Below are positions 9,824 through 19,109 of a stretch of DNA of 64,000 bases, one piece after another (position 1 is the stretch's first letter; every line of letters begins with the position of its first letter). Origin of the DNA: Flavobacterium sp. BFFFF2 (lineage in GTDB: Bacteria > Bacteroidota > Bacteroidia > Flavobacteriales > Flavobacteriaceae); contig NKJD01000006.1 in NCBI GenBank assembly GCA_002256385.1, positions 32,866-96,865 of the forward strand, written 5' to 3'. Below the pieces are notes generated by a model that saw only the letters and a list, made by a program, of their open reading frames with translations, did no database searches and had not been told where the DNA came from. A program made the translations under genes and the position numbers.

Positions 9824-11131
9824 CTAAATCAGTTGCAAATACTGTTGGGTATCTATGTTCGCTTTTAAATCATGAAGCAATTGGTACAGACCAAAAAAAG
9901 TACGATTGATGTATAAAAAATGCGCTGATCCACGGTTGCCGTTCATTTTACGGAGCTTGGAGTCCTTGGCCAAACGCTCGCCCAATGCAGCCATGCGACT
10001 AAAAAATTGGTCGTCCGAAAAATCAAAAGTCTCTGACTGTAAAGGCTTTGAAAATAGCATTAACAATTCTTGAAATATGCTTCTATAATAATTGATTTCG
10101 TCTGGCGTATCGTCAGGACGTACAATTTCTAGGGCAATAAGCGGCTTCATCATCGCTTCCACATCAGCCAGTACTTCTGGCTTGGCCAATTCAAAATACG
10201 GAATATAAAAATCGTCTGGAATGCGTTTAATGCAACCAAAATCAATGGCTACGAGTTTGCCAGCAGTATCCACCAAAAAATTACCGGGATGCGGATCGGC
10301 GTGCACCGCTTTTAAATGGTGAATCTGAAACAGATAAAAATCCCACAAGGCCTGACCCAGTTGGTTAGCTTGATCTTGGTTGGTGTTTGCTTTGCAAAAC
10401 TCCGACAAATGAACCCCATCAATCCATTCCATGGTTAAAATTTTGGGTGATGACCATTCTGGATAGTATTCAGGGAACCTAATGTTAGTCAACTTTTTGC
10501 AAGCCTCTGTATGTTCAATACTTTGCTTGAGTTCAAGCGTGTAGTCGGTTTCTTCGAGTAATTTATTTTCCACTTCAATAAAATACTTTTCAGAATCTTT
10601 TCCCTTTAAGTTAAACATCCTAGTAGCAAATGGTTTCACCATCGCCAAGTCACTTTTGATGCTGTCGGCCACACCTGGATATTGGATTTTCACCGCTATT
10701 TTTTTTCCATCTTTTTCTGCCAAATGCACTTGGCCAATGCTGGCTGCTTGCACCGCTTCGGCCGAGAAAGTTTCAAACAGTTGTTCTGGATAAATGCCTA
10801 AATGATTTTTAAATGTTTTACGGGCCAATGGCCCAGAAAGTGGTGGCACCGAAAATTGAGACAATGAAAATTGCTCCACATACGCCTGCGGCATGATGTT
10901 CTTATCCATGCTCAGCATTTGAGCTACTTTGAGCGCACTGCCTTTTAGCTGTTGCAGGCCCTCATAAATATCACCGGCATTTTCTTGGTGCAATTTTTCT
11001 TTGGTCAAAGAGGGATTGATCACTTTTTCACCATAATAGGCAGCATAATTGCCACCTACTTTAAAGCCCGTTTTTACCAATTGGCCAGCACGGGCAATTT
11101 TGCTGGTGGGAATTCGATCGAGTGATTTCAT
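9824..11131 (-). CDS. AarF/UbiB (ABC1) family atypical kinase
   Basis: KGSALKVAQMLSMD...AASIGQVHLAEKDGKKIAVKIQYPGV...AVHADPHPGNFLVDTAGKLVAIDFGCIK. Confidence 0.92.
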   Translation of the reverse strand: MKSLDRIPTSKIARAGQLVKTGFKVGGNYAAYYGEKVINPSLTKEKLHQENAGDIYEGLQQLKGSALKVAQMLSMDKNIMPQAYVEQFSLSQFSVPPLSGPLARKTFKNHLGIYPEQLFETFSAEAVQAASIGQVHLAEKDGKKIAVKIQYPGVADSIKSDLAMVKPFATRMFNLKGKDSEKYFIEVENKLLEETDYTLELKQSIEHTEACKKLTNIRFPEYYPEWSSPKILTMEWIDGVHLSEFCKANTNQDQANQLGQALWDFYLFQIHHLKAVHADPHPGNFLVDTAGKLVAIDFGCIKRIPDDFYIPYFELAKPEVLADVEAMMKPLIALEIVRPDDTPDEINYYRSIFQELLMLFSKPLQSETFDFSDDQFFSRMAALGERLAKDSKLRKMNGNRGSAHFLYINRTFFGLYQLLHDLKANIDTQQYLQLI

Positions 11132-11133
11132 GT

Positions 11134-11802
11134 TTAAAATTTGCGTTCATTCCATAAAAACTTCCCTAAATCAATGAGGTGGTTTAATGGGGTGGTATCC
11201 GTGAGTGCAAAGGCAGTTTGCACTGATTTTTCAATAAAGGCGTCTGTCTTTTCAAAGCCAGCCGAGGAATCTTTGCGCCAAAACTGCACAATCATTCCCC
11301 AAAGTACCCAATACGATTCGCGCATGAGTGGGTCGCGGAAACGACTGAGTTGTTCGCTCATTTTTGACGTGGACTGGGCATTCATCGTTGATGTAAATTG
11401 CAAAAACTTTTTTCTAAATTCGGCACTTTCGGCCATCATTTCGGCTGGATTTTTTAAAGAATCAAACATCAAAATCACATAACTGCGGTTTAAAGTAAAC
11501 ACCTCAATCAGTGTAAAATACAAACTAAGCAATTGATTTTGAGCGGTTGCCTCTACAAATTGCGGGTCATTTTCAAGCAATTGTTGCGCCTGTTCAAAAA
11601 ACCGCACCCAAATGGCTTGTCGAATCCCCTTCAGTGATCCGAAAAATTGATAAAATTCAGCTTCTTCCATTTGGCTGTCCTTGCAAAACCGGTACACCGT
11701 GTCGGCAGGTTTATTATGTTCGAGTGCCCATTCCATGTAGGCACTAATTACTGCGTCAGCATCAACGACCTTTGTTTTTTTGGTGGATTTTGTGGTTCCC
11801 AT
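11134..11802 (-). CDS. TetR-like transcriptional regulator, coupled to the UbiB-family gene
   Basis: N-terminal HTH-like region (ADTVYRFCKDSQMEEAEFYQFFGSLKGIRQAIW) and a 3-bp gap to the downstream kinase. Confidence 0.65.
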   Translation of the reverse strand: MGTTKSTKKTKVVDADAVISAYMEWALEHNKPADTVYRFCKDSQMEEAEFYQFFGSLKGIRQAIWVRFFEQAQQLLENDPQFVEATAQNQLLSLYFTLIEVFTLNRSYVILMFDSLKNPAEMMAESAEFRKKFLQFTSTMNAQSTSKMSEQLSRFRDPLMRESYWVLWGMIVQFWRKDSSAGFEKTDAFIEKSVQTAFALTDTTPLNHLIDLGKFLWNERKF

Positions 11803-11884
11803 TTCACTTGAATTTTGAGGTGTAAAGATAGTGTTTTGTTTAACTATTATTTTAAAATGTTAAACAAAAATTTTAGGTTGAAAG

Positions 11885-12290
11885 GCGTAAGTCCAAAGTC
11901 GAAAGTCGAAAGTCAAAAGTCAAAAGTCAAAAGTCGAAAGTCAAAAGTCGAAAGTCAAAAGTCGAAAGTCCAAAGTCCAAAGTCCAAAGTCGAAAGTTGA
12001 CCCGAGACCCATCGGAACGAATGGGGCGAACGGAGCGAAGCTAAAGTCGAAAGTCGAAAGTCAAAAGTCGAAAGCCAAAAATCGAAAGCCAAAAATCGAA
12101 AGCCAAAAGTCAAAAGGCAAAAGTTGAAAGTCGAAAGTCAAAAGTCGAAAGTCGAAAGTTGACCCGAGACCCATCGGAACGAATGGGGCGAACGGAGCGA
12201 AGCTAAAGTCAAAAGTTGAAAGTCAAAAATCGAAAGCCAAAAGTCAAAAGGCAAAAGTTGAAAGTCAAAAATCGAAAGCCAAAAGTTGAT
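11885..12290 (+). repeat. Heptanucleotide repeat array (AAAGTCG/AAAGTCA/AAAGTCC) with two embedded TGACCCGAG...GAACGGAGCGAAGC hairpin elements
   Basis: Direct reading: aaagtcgaaagtcaaaagtcaaaagtcaaaagtcgaaagtc...; embedded elements at ~11998-12042 and ~12160-12204. Confidence 0.95.
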
Positions 12291-12407
12291 TCTCAGATCT
12301 TTTCAATCTTTTTAATCCTTCAATCTTTTAATCCTTCAATCTTTCAATTACAAAGAGAAACTAAAAAAACACTTCATACCTTTGCTCCCAATAAAATTTG
12401 CTTGACT

Positions 12408-13400
12408 ATGTTTCCATTGCAACGTCCCCGCCGTTTACGTACCAACGAAAGCATCCGTGCTTTGGTTCGTGAAACCCTGCTTGTCCCAACCGATTTTATG
12501 TTTCCGATGTTCATTGCAGAAGGCAGTGGGTATCAGTCCGAAATTCCGTCAATGCCTGGCATTTATCGGCGATCGATTGATTTAACGGTGATAGAAATTA
12601 AAGCTTTGTACCAATTGGGCATTCGTGCGGTGAACATTTATGTGAAAGTAAATGAAGGGCTTAAAGACAATACAGGCAAAGAAGCTTGGAACCCCAATGG
12701 GTTGATGCAAAACGCCATTAAGGCCATCAAAGACGCTTGTCCAGAAATGATTGTAATGCCCGATGTGGCGCTAGATCCGTACTCTGTTTTTGGGCACGAT
12801 GGCATCATTGAAAATGGCAAAATTACAAACGATGCCACCAATAGGGCCTTGGTCCAAATGAGTGTGAGCCATGCAGCAGCTGGGGCTGATTTTGTGGCAC
12901 CGTCCGACATGATGGATGGGCGGGTTTTGGCCATTAGGCAAGCATTGGAAGCCGAAGGGTATTCGGATGTGGGCATCATGAGTTATGCCGCCAAATATGC
13001 CTCTGGCTTTTATGGGCCATTCCGTGAAGCCTTAGATAGTGCGCCCGTTGAGGCATCCGATATTCCGCAAGACAAAAAAACCTATCAGATGGATGTGGCC
13101 AACCGCATTGAAGCAGTGCGTGAAGCACTCCTTGATGTGGAGGAGGGCGCCGATATGGTGATGGTTAAGCCAGGCATTGCCTATTTGGATATTGTACGAG
13201 AAGTAAAAAATGCCGTGCATGTACCCGTTTCGGTTTTTCATGTTTCTGGCGAATATGCGATGGTGAAGGCCGCAGCTGAAAAAGGCTGGATTGACCACGA
13301 CCGTGTCATGTTGGAGCAATTGTTGTGTATAAAAAGAGCGGGTGCCAGTTTGATTTCCACTTATTTTGCCAAGGAAGCAGCTATTTTGCTCAATCAATAA
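12408..13400 (+). CDS. hemB: Delta-aminolevulinic acid dehydratase (porphobilinogen synthase)
   Basis: MFPLQRPRRLRTNESIRALVRETLL...DVALDPYSVFGHDGII...VAPSDMMDGRV...MVKPGIAYLDIVR. The 64-aa upstream extension in the ORF track is translated heptad repeat. Confidence 0.95.
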   Translation: MFPLQRPRRLRTNESIRALVRETLLVPTDFMFPMFIAEGSGYQSEIPSMPGIYRRSIDLTVIEIKALYQLGIRAVNIYVKVNEGLKDNTGKEAWNPNGLMQNAIKAIKDACPEMIVMPDVALDPYSVFGHDGIIENGKITNDATNRALVQMSVSHAAAGADFVAPSDMMDGRVLAIRQALEAEGYSDVGIMSYAAKYASGFYGPFREALDSAPVEASDIPQDKKTYQMDVANRIEAVREALLDVEEGADMVMVKPGIAYLDIVREVKNAVHVPVSVFHVSGEYAMVKAAAEKGWIDHDRVMLEQLLCIKRAGASLISTYFAKEAAILLNQ

Positions 13401-13405
13401 TAAGT

Positions 13406-13798
13406 ATGAAACAGCTAATCTTCTTATTAGGCGTTGTATCGATATTGTTTATTTCATGTAAAAAAGAGGCGGAATCTGCTTCAGCAACGCCCATGAACAA
13501 GCAGGTGCGCATGGGAGAATCCATTTTCAGAAATGAAGGAAACTGCCAAAGTTGCCACCGGCCCGATCAGAAAATAGTGGGGCCAAGTTTACAAGAGATT
13601 GCCCAGATTTATACCCAAAACAAGGCTAGTATCGTGCCATTCTTTCAAGGAAATCAGGACCCAATTGTCGATCCCTCGGAATACGAATCGATGAAGGTTA
13701 ATTTGGAACTCACCAAAAGCATGTCGGAAGAACAATTAAAAGCACTTGAAGCCTATATGCTGTCATTTTTGCCCAAAGCCAGTAAAAATCTGGATTAA
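13406..13798 (+). CDS. Cytochrome c (class I) lipoprotein
   Basis: MKQLIFLLGVVSILFISCKKE lipobox; GESIFRNEGNCQSCHRPDQKIVGPSLQEIA (CxxCH haem motif). Confidence 0.88.
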   Translation: MKQLIFLLGVVSILFISCKKEAESASATPMNKQVRMGESIFRNEGNCQSCHRPDQKIVGPSLQEIAQIYTQNKASIVPFFQGNQDPIVDPSEYESMKVNLELTKSMSEEQLKALEAYMLSFLPKASKNLD

Positions 13799-13861
13799 GA
13801 GGTTGAAGTACTTGCTTGTTTACCAAAGTTTTTTGTTTCTTTGGGTTCAAACTTTTTGGGC

Positions 13862-15301
13862 ATGGTATTAAGTAGATTTTGGTTGACCATTTTTATCGCT
13901 TCACTTTTATTTGTGGGCTATGAAGTGATTTCGGGTAACATTTATTCGGTGGATTCCTTATTAAATGGCAAAAAAGACGACCCTGTTCAATTGTCTGAAC
14001 TGTATTTGGACCACCTGCCCAAAGCCCTACAAGATTCGTTGGTCGTTGCCCCGGAAAAAACGATCACCATTGACCGTGACACCCTGAACCCCGACACGAC
14101 CTATGTGTACGCCAACAAAACCGTTCGGGTTTTTAGCGGCAAACAAAAATCGGATGGTTTATTGCCCACTTGTAAATCGAGTTTGTTTGACCTGATTTTG
14201 CCATTGATGGCCTATTTGGCCTTTTTCTGCGGCTTGATGCAATTGTTGATTCAGTCGGGTGCCGCTGAAAAATTAGCTCGTTGGTTGAGCCCTGTTTTTG
14301 TCCATGTGTTTCCAACAGTTCCCAAAAACCATCCGTCCATTTCGTATATGACTTTGAATTTTGCCGCCAACTTTTTGGGGCTCGATTCTGCTGCTACTCC
14401 TTTTGGGCTCAAAGCGATGGAAAGTTTGCAAACCATTAACCCCGACAAGGAGAAGGCGAGCGATGCCCAAATTATGTTTATGTGTCTGCATGCAGCTGGT
14501 TTGACTTTAATTCCGACCTCCATTATTGGTTATCGAGCTGCCGAAAATGCGCAAAACCCTGCCGATGTCATGTTGCCTTGCATAGTAACTTCGTTTATTG
14601 GGACTCTTGCCGCCTTGCTGATTGTAGGTATTCGGCAACGCATTCGGTTTGGAAGCGCCGTTTTACTATTAAGCATTTTTTCAATTGTTGGACTCATTGC
14701 TGGGCTGTTTTGGTACATTTCGGGCCTCGATTTTATTGAGAAAAATGTGTTCACTTCCAATTTATCAGGCATTTTATTGCTCGGCATTATATTATTGACC
14801 CTTGTTTTTTCATGGAAGCAAGAAAAACGTTTTACCGCCGCCCAAACCACCATTTTTGACAGTTTTGTAGAAGGGGCCCGCGAAGGCTTGCAAACGGGCG
14901 TAAAAATTTTCCCGTATGTATTGGGGATGTTGGTGGCCATCTCATTTTTCAGAAATAGCGGCTTGTTCGAATACATCAGTCAAGGAATTGCCATTGGCTT
15001 TTCGCAAATTGGGGTATCAAAAGAAATCACCGACTCATTGCCCGTGGCCTTGTTGCGCCCGTTCAGTTCCGGCGGATCAAGGGGTTTTATGATTGACGCC
15101 ATGCGCCAATTGGGCCCCGATTCATTGAGCGGCAGGCTCAGTTGCATCTTTCAATGCAGCGCCGAAACCACCTTTTACGTAATAGCAGTGTATTTTGGAT
15201 CGGTTCAAATTAAAAACACCCGTTACACCTTGTCGACCATGCTGTTGGTTGATTTCATCTGTGTGTTGGCGGCCATTGGGGTGGCATGTTGGTTCTTTTA
15301 A
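13862..15301 (+). CDS. Nucleoside recognition (Gate) domain membrane protein, SpmA/SpmB-like fusion
   Basis: FAANFLGLDSAATPFGLKAMESLQ...LRPFSSGGSRGFMIDAM...SCIFQCSAETTFYVIAVYFGSV. Confidence 0.88.
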   Translation: MVLSRFWLTIFIASLLFVGYEVISGNIYSVDSLLNGKKDDPVQLSELYLDHLPKALQDSLVVAPEKTITIDRDTLNPDTTYVYANKTVRVFSGKQKSDGLLPTCKSSLFDLILPLMAYLAFFCGLMQLLIQSGAAEKLARWLSPVFVHVFPTVPKNHPSISYMTLNFAANFLGLDSAATPFGLKAMESLQTINPDKEKASDAQIMFMCLHAAGLTLIPTSIIGYRAAENAQNPADVMLPCIVTSFIGTLAALLIVGIRQRIRFGSAVLLLSIFSIVGLIAGLFWYISGLDFIEKNVFTSNLSGILLLGIILLTLVFSWKQEKRFTAAQTTIFDSFVEGAREGLQTGVKIFPYVLGMLVAISFFRNSGLFEYISQGIAIGFSQIGVSKEITDSLPVALLRPFSSGGSRGFMIDAMRQLGPDSLSGRLSCIFQCSAETTFYVIAVYFGSVQIKNTRYTLSTMLLVDFICVLAAIGVACWFF

Positions 15302-15404
15302 ATCGGCCGGTTCACTATTACAAAGAATAATTTACACGTCCCGATTAATCATACAATCGGCAAGCAAGCTGTTGTCTTATGTTTGAATTCAGAGTAGTTT
15401 GTAT

Positions 15405-15505
15405 TTTTTCGCACTGAATGGCAGCCATATGGCTTAATAGAAAGGTGCAATATGCCGAACAAAGACTATTTTTCATTGAGTTGAAAATAGTTTAAATCAC
15501 TTCAT
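15405..15505 (-). repeat. Diverged copy of the dispersed element also found at 33040-33218
   Basis: CGCACTGAATGGCAGCCATATGGCTTAATAGAAAGGTGCAATATGCCGAACAAAGACTATTTTTCATTGAGTTGAAAATAGTTTAAATCACTTC compared with the 33-kb copies. Confidence 0.6.
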
Positions 15506-16049
15506 CATCCGTGAAATGTCTTTTTTCTTTTGGCTTAGAAAATTTACCCGCATTGTATACCTCAGAATTGCCTTTTGGAATAGATAGTGAGTCCCATTGG
15601 GCAGCACACATTTTACCAATAAAAACGATTTGCCCAATGTGATAGGGGTAGTGTGCTAACTGCCTGTTAATGGCCTCCAAAACGGTATGTCCTTGATTGC
15701 GGATATATATTATTTTTTCGAGGTCGTCCTCTTTTAACGATTTTAATGTTTCTAAAAAGACGTGCCAACCTTCGTCCCATTTTTGCATCATTTCTTGCTT
15801 TGATGCGATGCCATTTTCAAATTCCGCATCACGGTTTCGCCAATCTTTTTCGCCATCAGTTGTTAAGAAATCTGTCCAACGACTGACCATATTACCACAA
15901 AGGTGTTGAACGATGGTGGCAATACTGTTGCTGTCTTCGTTGAATTGCGTAAACAATTTGTCAGCTGGAATTTGATTAAATGTTTTTTCACCTAACAGTT
16001 TATAATATTCAAACTGTTTGACCACACTTTCTAAATAGTTTGTGTTCAT
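15492..16049 (-). CDS. DUF1572/DinB-like family protein
   Basis: MNTNYLESVVKQFEYYKLLGEKTFNQI...IVQHLCGNMVSRWTDFLTTDGEKDWRNRDAEFE...AHYPYHIGQIVFIGK. Confidence 0.8.
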   Translation of the reverse strand: MNTNYLESVVKQFEYYKLLGEKTFNQIPADKLFTQFNEDSNSIATIVQHLCGNMVSRWTDFLTTDGEKDWRNRDAEFENGIASKQEMMQKWDEGWHVFLETLKSLKEDDLEKIIYIRNQGHTVLEAINRQLAHYPYHIGQIVFIGKMCAAQWDSLSIPKGNSEVYNAGKFSKPKEKRHFTDDEVI

Positions 16050-16243
16050 GATTTTATCTTTTATGGAGAACAATTATTGGCAATTTTTCAAAAGTAATTC
16101 GTTCCAATGGACAGGGAACTGAGTTTGTTTTGCTGTGTCGTCTTCTTTGAGTTTTTAGAGATATCCGATTAAAAATCTATCACAATTTGACCGAAAAGTA
16201 AGATTTGGTTACCCCATGGTGCTTTTAACCAAAGGCAAGCCAT

Positions 16244-17209
16244 TTACGAAAACCCTATTTTTTCCATCGCATTCAATTTGTCTAAGTGCAAAATGGTTTT
16301 GCTATTGGCGACGTCGCGGGTAAACATGGGCAAAAAGCGTGCGCCGTATACCACTTCTGAAAATAAATACGAAGTACGTCGGACCACGGTGGTGCTGTAC
16401 ATGTCGTCAAAAACTTTAAAGAAGATCAAGATTTCGCCCTCTACGTTTTGATAATCTTGATCGGTAAATGAGTACAATGGGCTTTCGGGGGTAATTTTAT
16501 GCACCAACGTCCAGCTTAAAGGCAATGAGTTGATTTTGCTGTATTCCAAATCGAGGCTGTAAAATCGGTTTACTTTTTGGCCGTTTTCTTCTATGTGCAA
16601 GCTCAAGGTAACTTTCACTTCGGCATCAGTCAAATGGGTGTTTTTGTAGGGTGATAAGCGCAGCATCAATGCTTTTCCACCTTCGAATGGCGCAATAACT
16701 GCGTTTTCTGAAAACATCACATAAGCCCGAGGTTTGCTAAATCGGCCATAAAATAAACCGGTAGCAATAGCAAAACTTAACAAGCCAAACAACGCTTCAA
16801 TAGCCGCGACCAAACTGGTCCAAAAACCCGACGGACTGATGTGGCCATAGCCCACCGTAGTAAAGGTTTGAATACTAAAGAAAAATGCTTGTCCAAAGGC
16901 TTCTAAGGTATTTGCAGGAGAAATGCCCTTGAGGTGTTCCACGCCAATGAACCAATACATACTGGCGAAAATCATGTTGACCAAGAAATAAAAAATCAAG
17001 ATGATCAGCATAAACTTCCAACGTGGAATGTTGAGCAAGGTGTGAAACCAACTAATGGTTTCTAAAAAGGGGAGCCCTGTTTTATGCACATTTGACTTGC
17101 CACTTTTATGCAGAAAACGCCCGCCATAGTTGGAGGAGTTGCTGCCAAAACCCGTATTAATTTCCGCTTGTACGGGACTTTTAAAATTCTTTAAAAATGA
17201 GCGTGCCAT
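16244..17209 (-). CDS. Inward-rectifier-type potassium channel (KirBac-like)
   Basis: Pore motif FSIQTFTTVGYGHISPSG followed by a Kir-like cytoplasmic domain (AVIAPFEGGKALMLRLSPYKNTHLTDAEVKVTLS). Confidence 0.9.
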   Translation of the reverse strand: MARSFLKNFKSPVQAEINTGFGSNSSNYGGRFLHKSGKSNVHKTGLPFLETISWFHTLLNIPRWKFMLIILIFYFLVNMIFASMYWFIGVEHLKGISPANTLEAFGQAFFFSIQTFTTVGYGHISPSGFWTSLVAAIEALFGLLSFAIATGLFYGRFSKPRAYVMFSENAVIAPFEGGKALMLRLSPYKNTHLTDAEVKVTLSLHIEENGQKVNRFYSLDLEYSKINSLPLSWTLVHKITPESPLYSFTDQDYQNVEGEILIFFKVFDDMYSTTVVRRTSYLFSEVVYGARFLPMFTRDVANSKTILHLDKLNAMEKIGFS

Positions 17210-17215
17210 ACCTCT

Positions 17216-19081
17216 TTATTCCCCTTCTTCTAATTTTAAATTCAGCTCGAACCAACGGGTTTCATAACTAGCTAAGGTATTCAAAAGTTGCTGAAGTGCA
17301 GCCGATTGCGCCTGAATTTCTTCTGGCTTGTGATCTGGAGCCACAAACCATTCTTCTAATTTTATTTTTTGTGCTTCCAGATCCGCGATGTTGCGTTCCA
17401 GCTTGCTCAACTCTTTTTGTTCAGGATGTGATAGAGAGGTGCCCGCTTTTTGTTGCTGCTTCCAATTGTTTTTTTCTTTTGGCGCCGACTTTTCGGGTTC
17501 TTGGCTGTCTTCATAAGCCCTGAAATCGGAATAATTGCCAGGGAAATTCTCAACGACGGCTTGGCCACGGAACACCAATAATTCATCGACAATTTTGTCC
17601 ATAAAATAGCGATCATGCGACACAACGACCAAGCAACCTGGGTAATCCAACAAAAAGTTTTCCAACACATTGAGGGTCACAATATCTAAGTCGTTGGTGG
17701 GTTCATCAAGAATCAAAAAGTTCGGATTCTGAATAAGCACCGTACACAAATACAAGCGTTTTAATTCGCCCCCACTCAATTTTTCAATGTAGTCAAATTG
17801 TTTTTTGGGGTCAAACAAAAATCGTTCCAACAGCTGCGAGGCCGACAAGGTGCGGCCTTTGGCCAACGGAATGTAGTCGCCAAAAGTTCGAATCAGTTCA
17901 ATGACTCTTTGTCCTGGAATCGGGGTGATGCCCCCTTGGCGGTAGTAGCCCACACGCAGGGTGTCACCGACCACCACTTTACCCGCATCGGGCGGAAGTT
18001 GCTGGCTGATGAGGTTTAAAAAAGTGGATTTTCCGGTGCCATTTTTACCGATAATGCCAATCCGGCTGCCGCGTTGAAAATCATAACTGAAACCATCAAG
18101 AATGCGTGTTTGGTCAAATGATTTGCCCACTTTGTGCAATTCGATGATTTTGCTTCCCAAACGTTCCATATTGATTTCCAATTCCAACACGCGGTCTTTT
18201 CGACGGCTTTCGGCCAAAGCTTTAATTTGGTAAAAATCTTCTTGACGCGATTTGGACTTGGTGGTACGGGCTTTGGGTTGCCGACGCATCCATGTTAATT
18301 CTTTTAGAAACAAGTTTTGCGTTTTCTCTTGAGTGGCTTGTTCCGAAATGAGGCGTTCCTCTTTCTTTTGCAGGTAATAGGAATAATTTCCTTTGTAGCT
18401 ATATAACTTTCCGTTATCTAATTCTAAAATTTCGGTGCTGACGCGTTCTAAGAAAAAACGGTCGTGGGTCACCATAAACAAGGTGAGGTTTTCTTTGGCA
18501 AAATAATTTTCGAGCCATTCAATCATTTCCAAGTCCAAATGGTTGGTAGGTTCGTCCAATACCAGCAAATCGGGTTGTTGAATGAGTGCAATGGCCAGGG
18601 CTACCCGTCTTTTTTGTCCCCCAGAAAGTTCTCCAATTTTCTGTTTGAGTTTGTCCAGTTTGAGCTTGAAAAGAATTTGCTGAAAGCGGGTTTCAAAATC
18701 CCAAGCCTGAAACTGATCCATCTCTTCAAAAGCCTTTTGGTAGGCTTCTTGGTCATCGGGGTTTTTCAATGCATTTTCGTAGCGTTCAATGACTTTTAAC
18801 ACAGGATTGTCCGAGGCAAAAATGCTGTCTTCAATGCTTAAATCTTCTTGCAAACGCGGTTCCTGCGGCAAAAAGGCCATTTTGATGCCTTTTCGGCTGA
18901 CTACTTGGCCTGTGTCCGATTCGTCTTCGCCCACCAATATGCGCATGAGGCAGGTTTTACCCGACCCATTTTTGGCAATAAAAGCAATCTTTTGGTCTTT
19001 ATTAATGCCAAATGAAATGTCTGAAAATAGGGTGCGTTCGCCAAATGACTTGGAGACGCCTTCAACGGAAAGGTAGTTCAC
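17216..19081 (-). CDS. ABC-F family ATPase (Uup-like)
   Basis: Two Walker A/signature sets (AKNGSGKTCLMRIL, GKNGTGKSTFLNLI; LSGGQKRRVALA, LSGGELKRLYL) and no TM region. Confidence 0.92.
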   Translation of the reverse strand: MNYLSVEGVSKSFGERTLFSDISFGINKDQKIAFIAKNGSGKTCLMRILVGEDESDTGQVVSRKGIKMAFLPQEPRLQEDLSIEDSIFASDNPVLKVIERYENALKNPDDQEAYQKAFEEMDQFQAWDFETRFQQILFKLKLDKLKQKIGELSGGQKRRVALAIALIQQPDLLVLDEPTNHLDLEMIEWLENYFAKENLTLFMVTHDRFFLERVSTEILELDNGKLYSYKGNYSYYLQKKEERLISEQATQEKTQNLFLKELTWMRRQPKARTTKSKSRQEDFYQIKALAESRRKDRVLELEINMERLGSKIIELHKVGKSFDQTRILDGFSYDFQRGSRIGIIGKNGTGKSTFLNLISQQLPPDAGKVVVGDTLRVGYYRQGGITPIPGQRVIELIRTFGDYIPLAKGRTLSASQLLERFLFDPKKQFDYIEKLSGGELKRLYLCTVLIQNPNFLILDEPTNDLDIVTLNVLENFLLDYPGCLVVVSHDRYFMDKIVDELLVFRGQAVVENFPGNYSDFRAYEDSQEPEKSAPKEKNNWKQQQKAGTSLSHPEQKELSKLERNIADLEAQKIKLEEWFVAPDHKPEEIQAQSAALQQLLNTLASYETRWFELNLKLEEGE

Positions 19082-19109
19082 AGCTGGGTTGTATGATTAG
19101 GTGGAAATA

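Noticed and set aside
11815-12000. 61-aa ORF KSKVESQKSKVKSRKSKVES...
   Set aside because: Pure translation of the 7-bp repeat array; no independent coding evidence.
11885-12290. CRISPR array
   Set aside because: Units are 7 bp with no unique ~30-bp spacers, and no cas genes are in the window.
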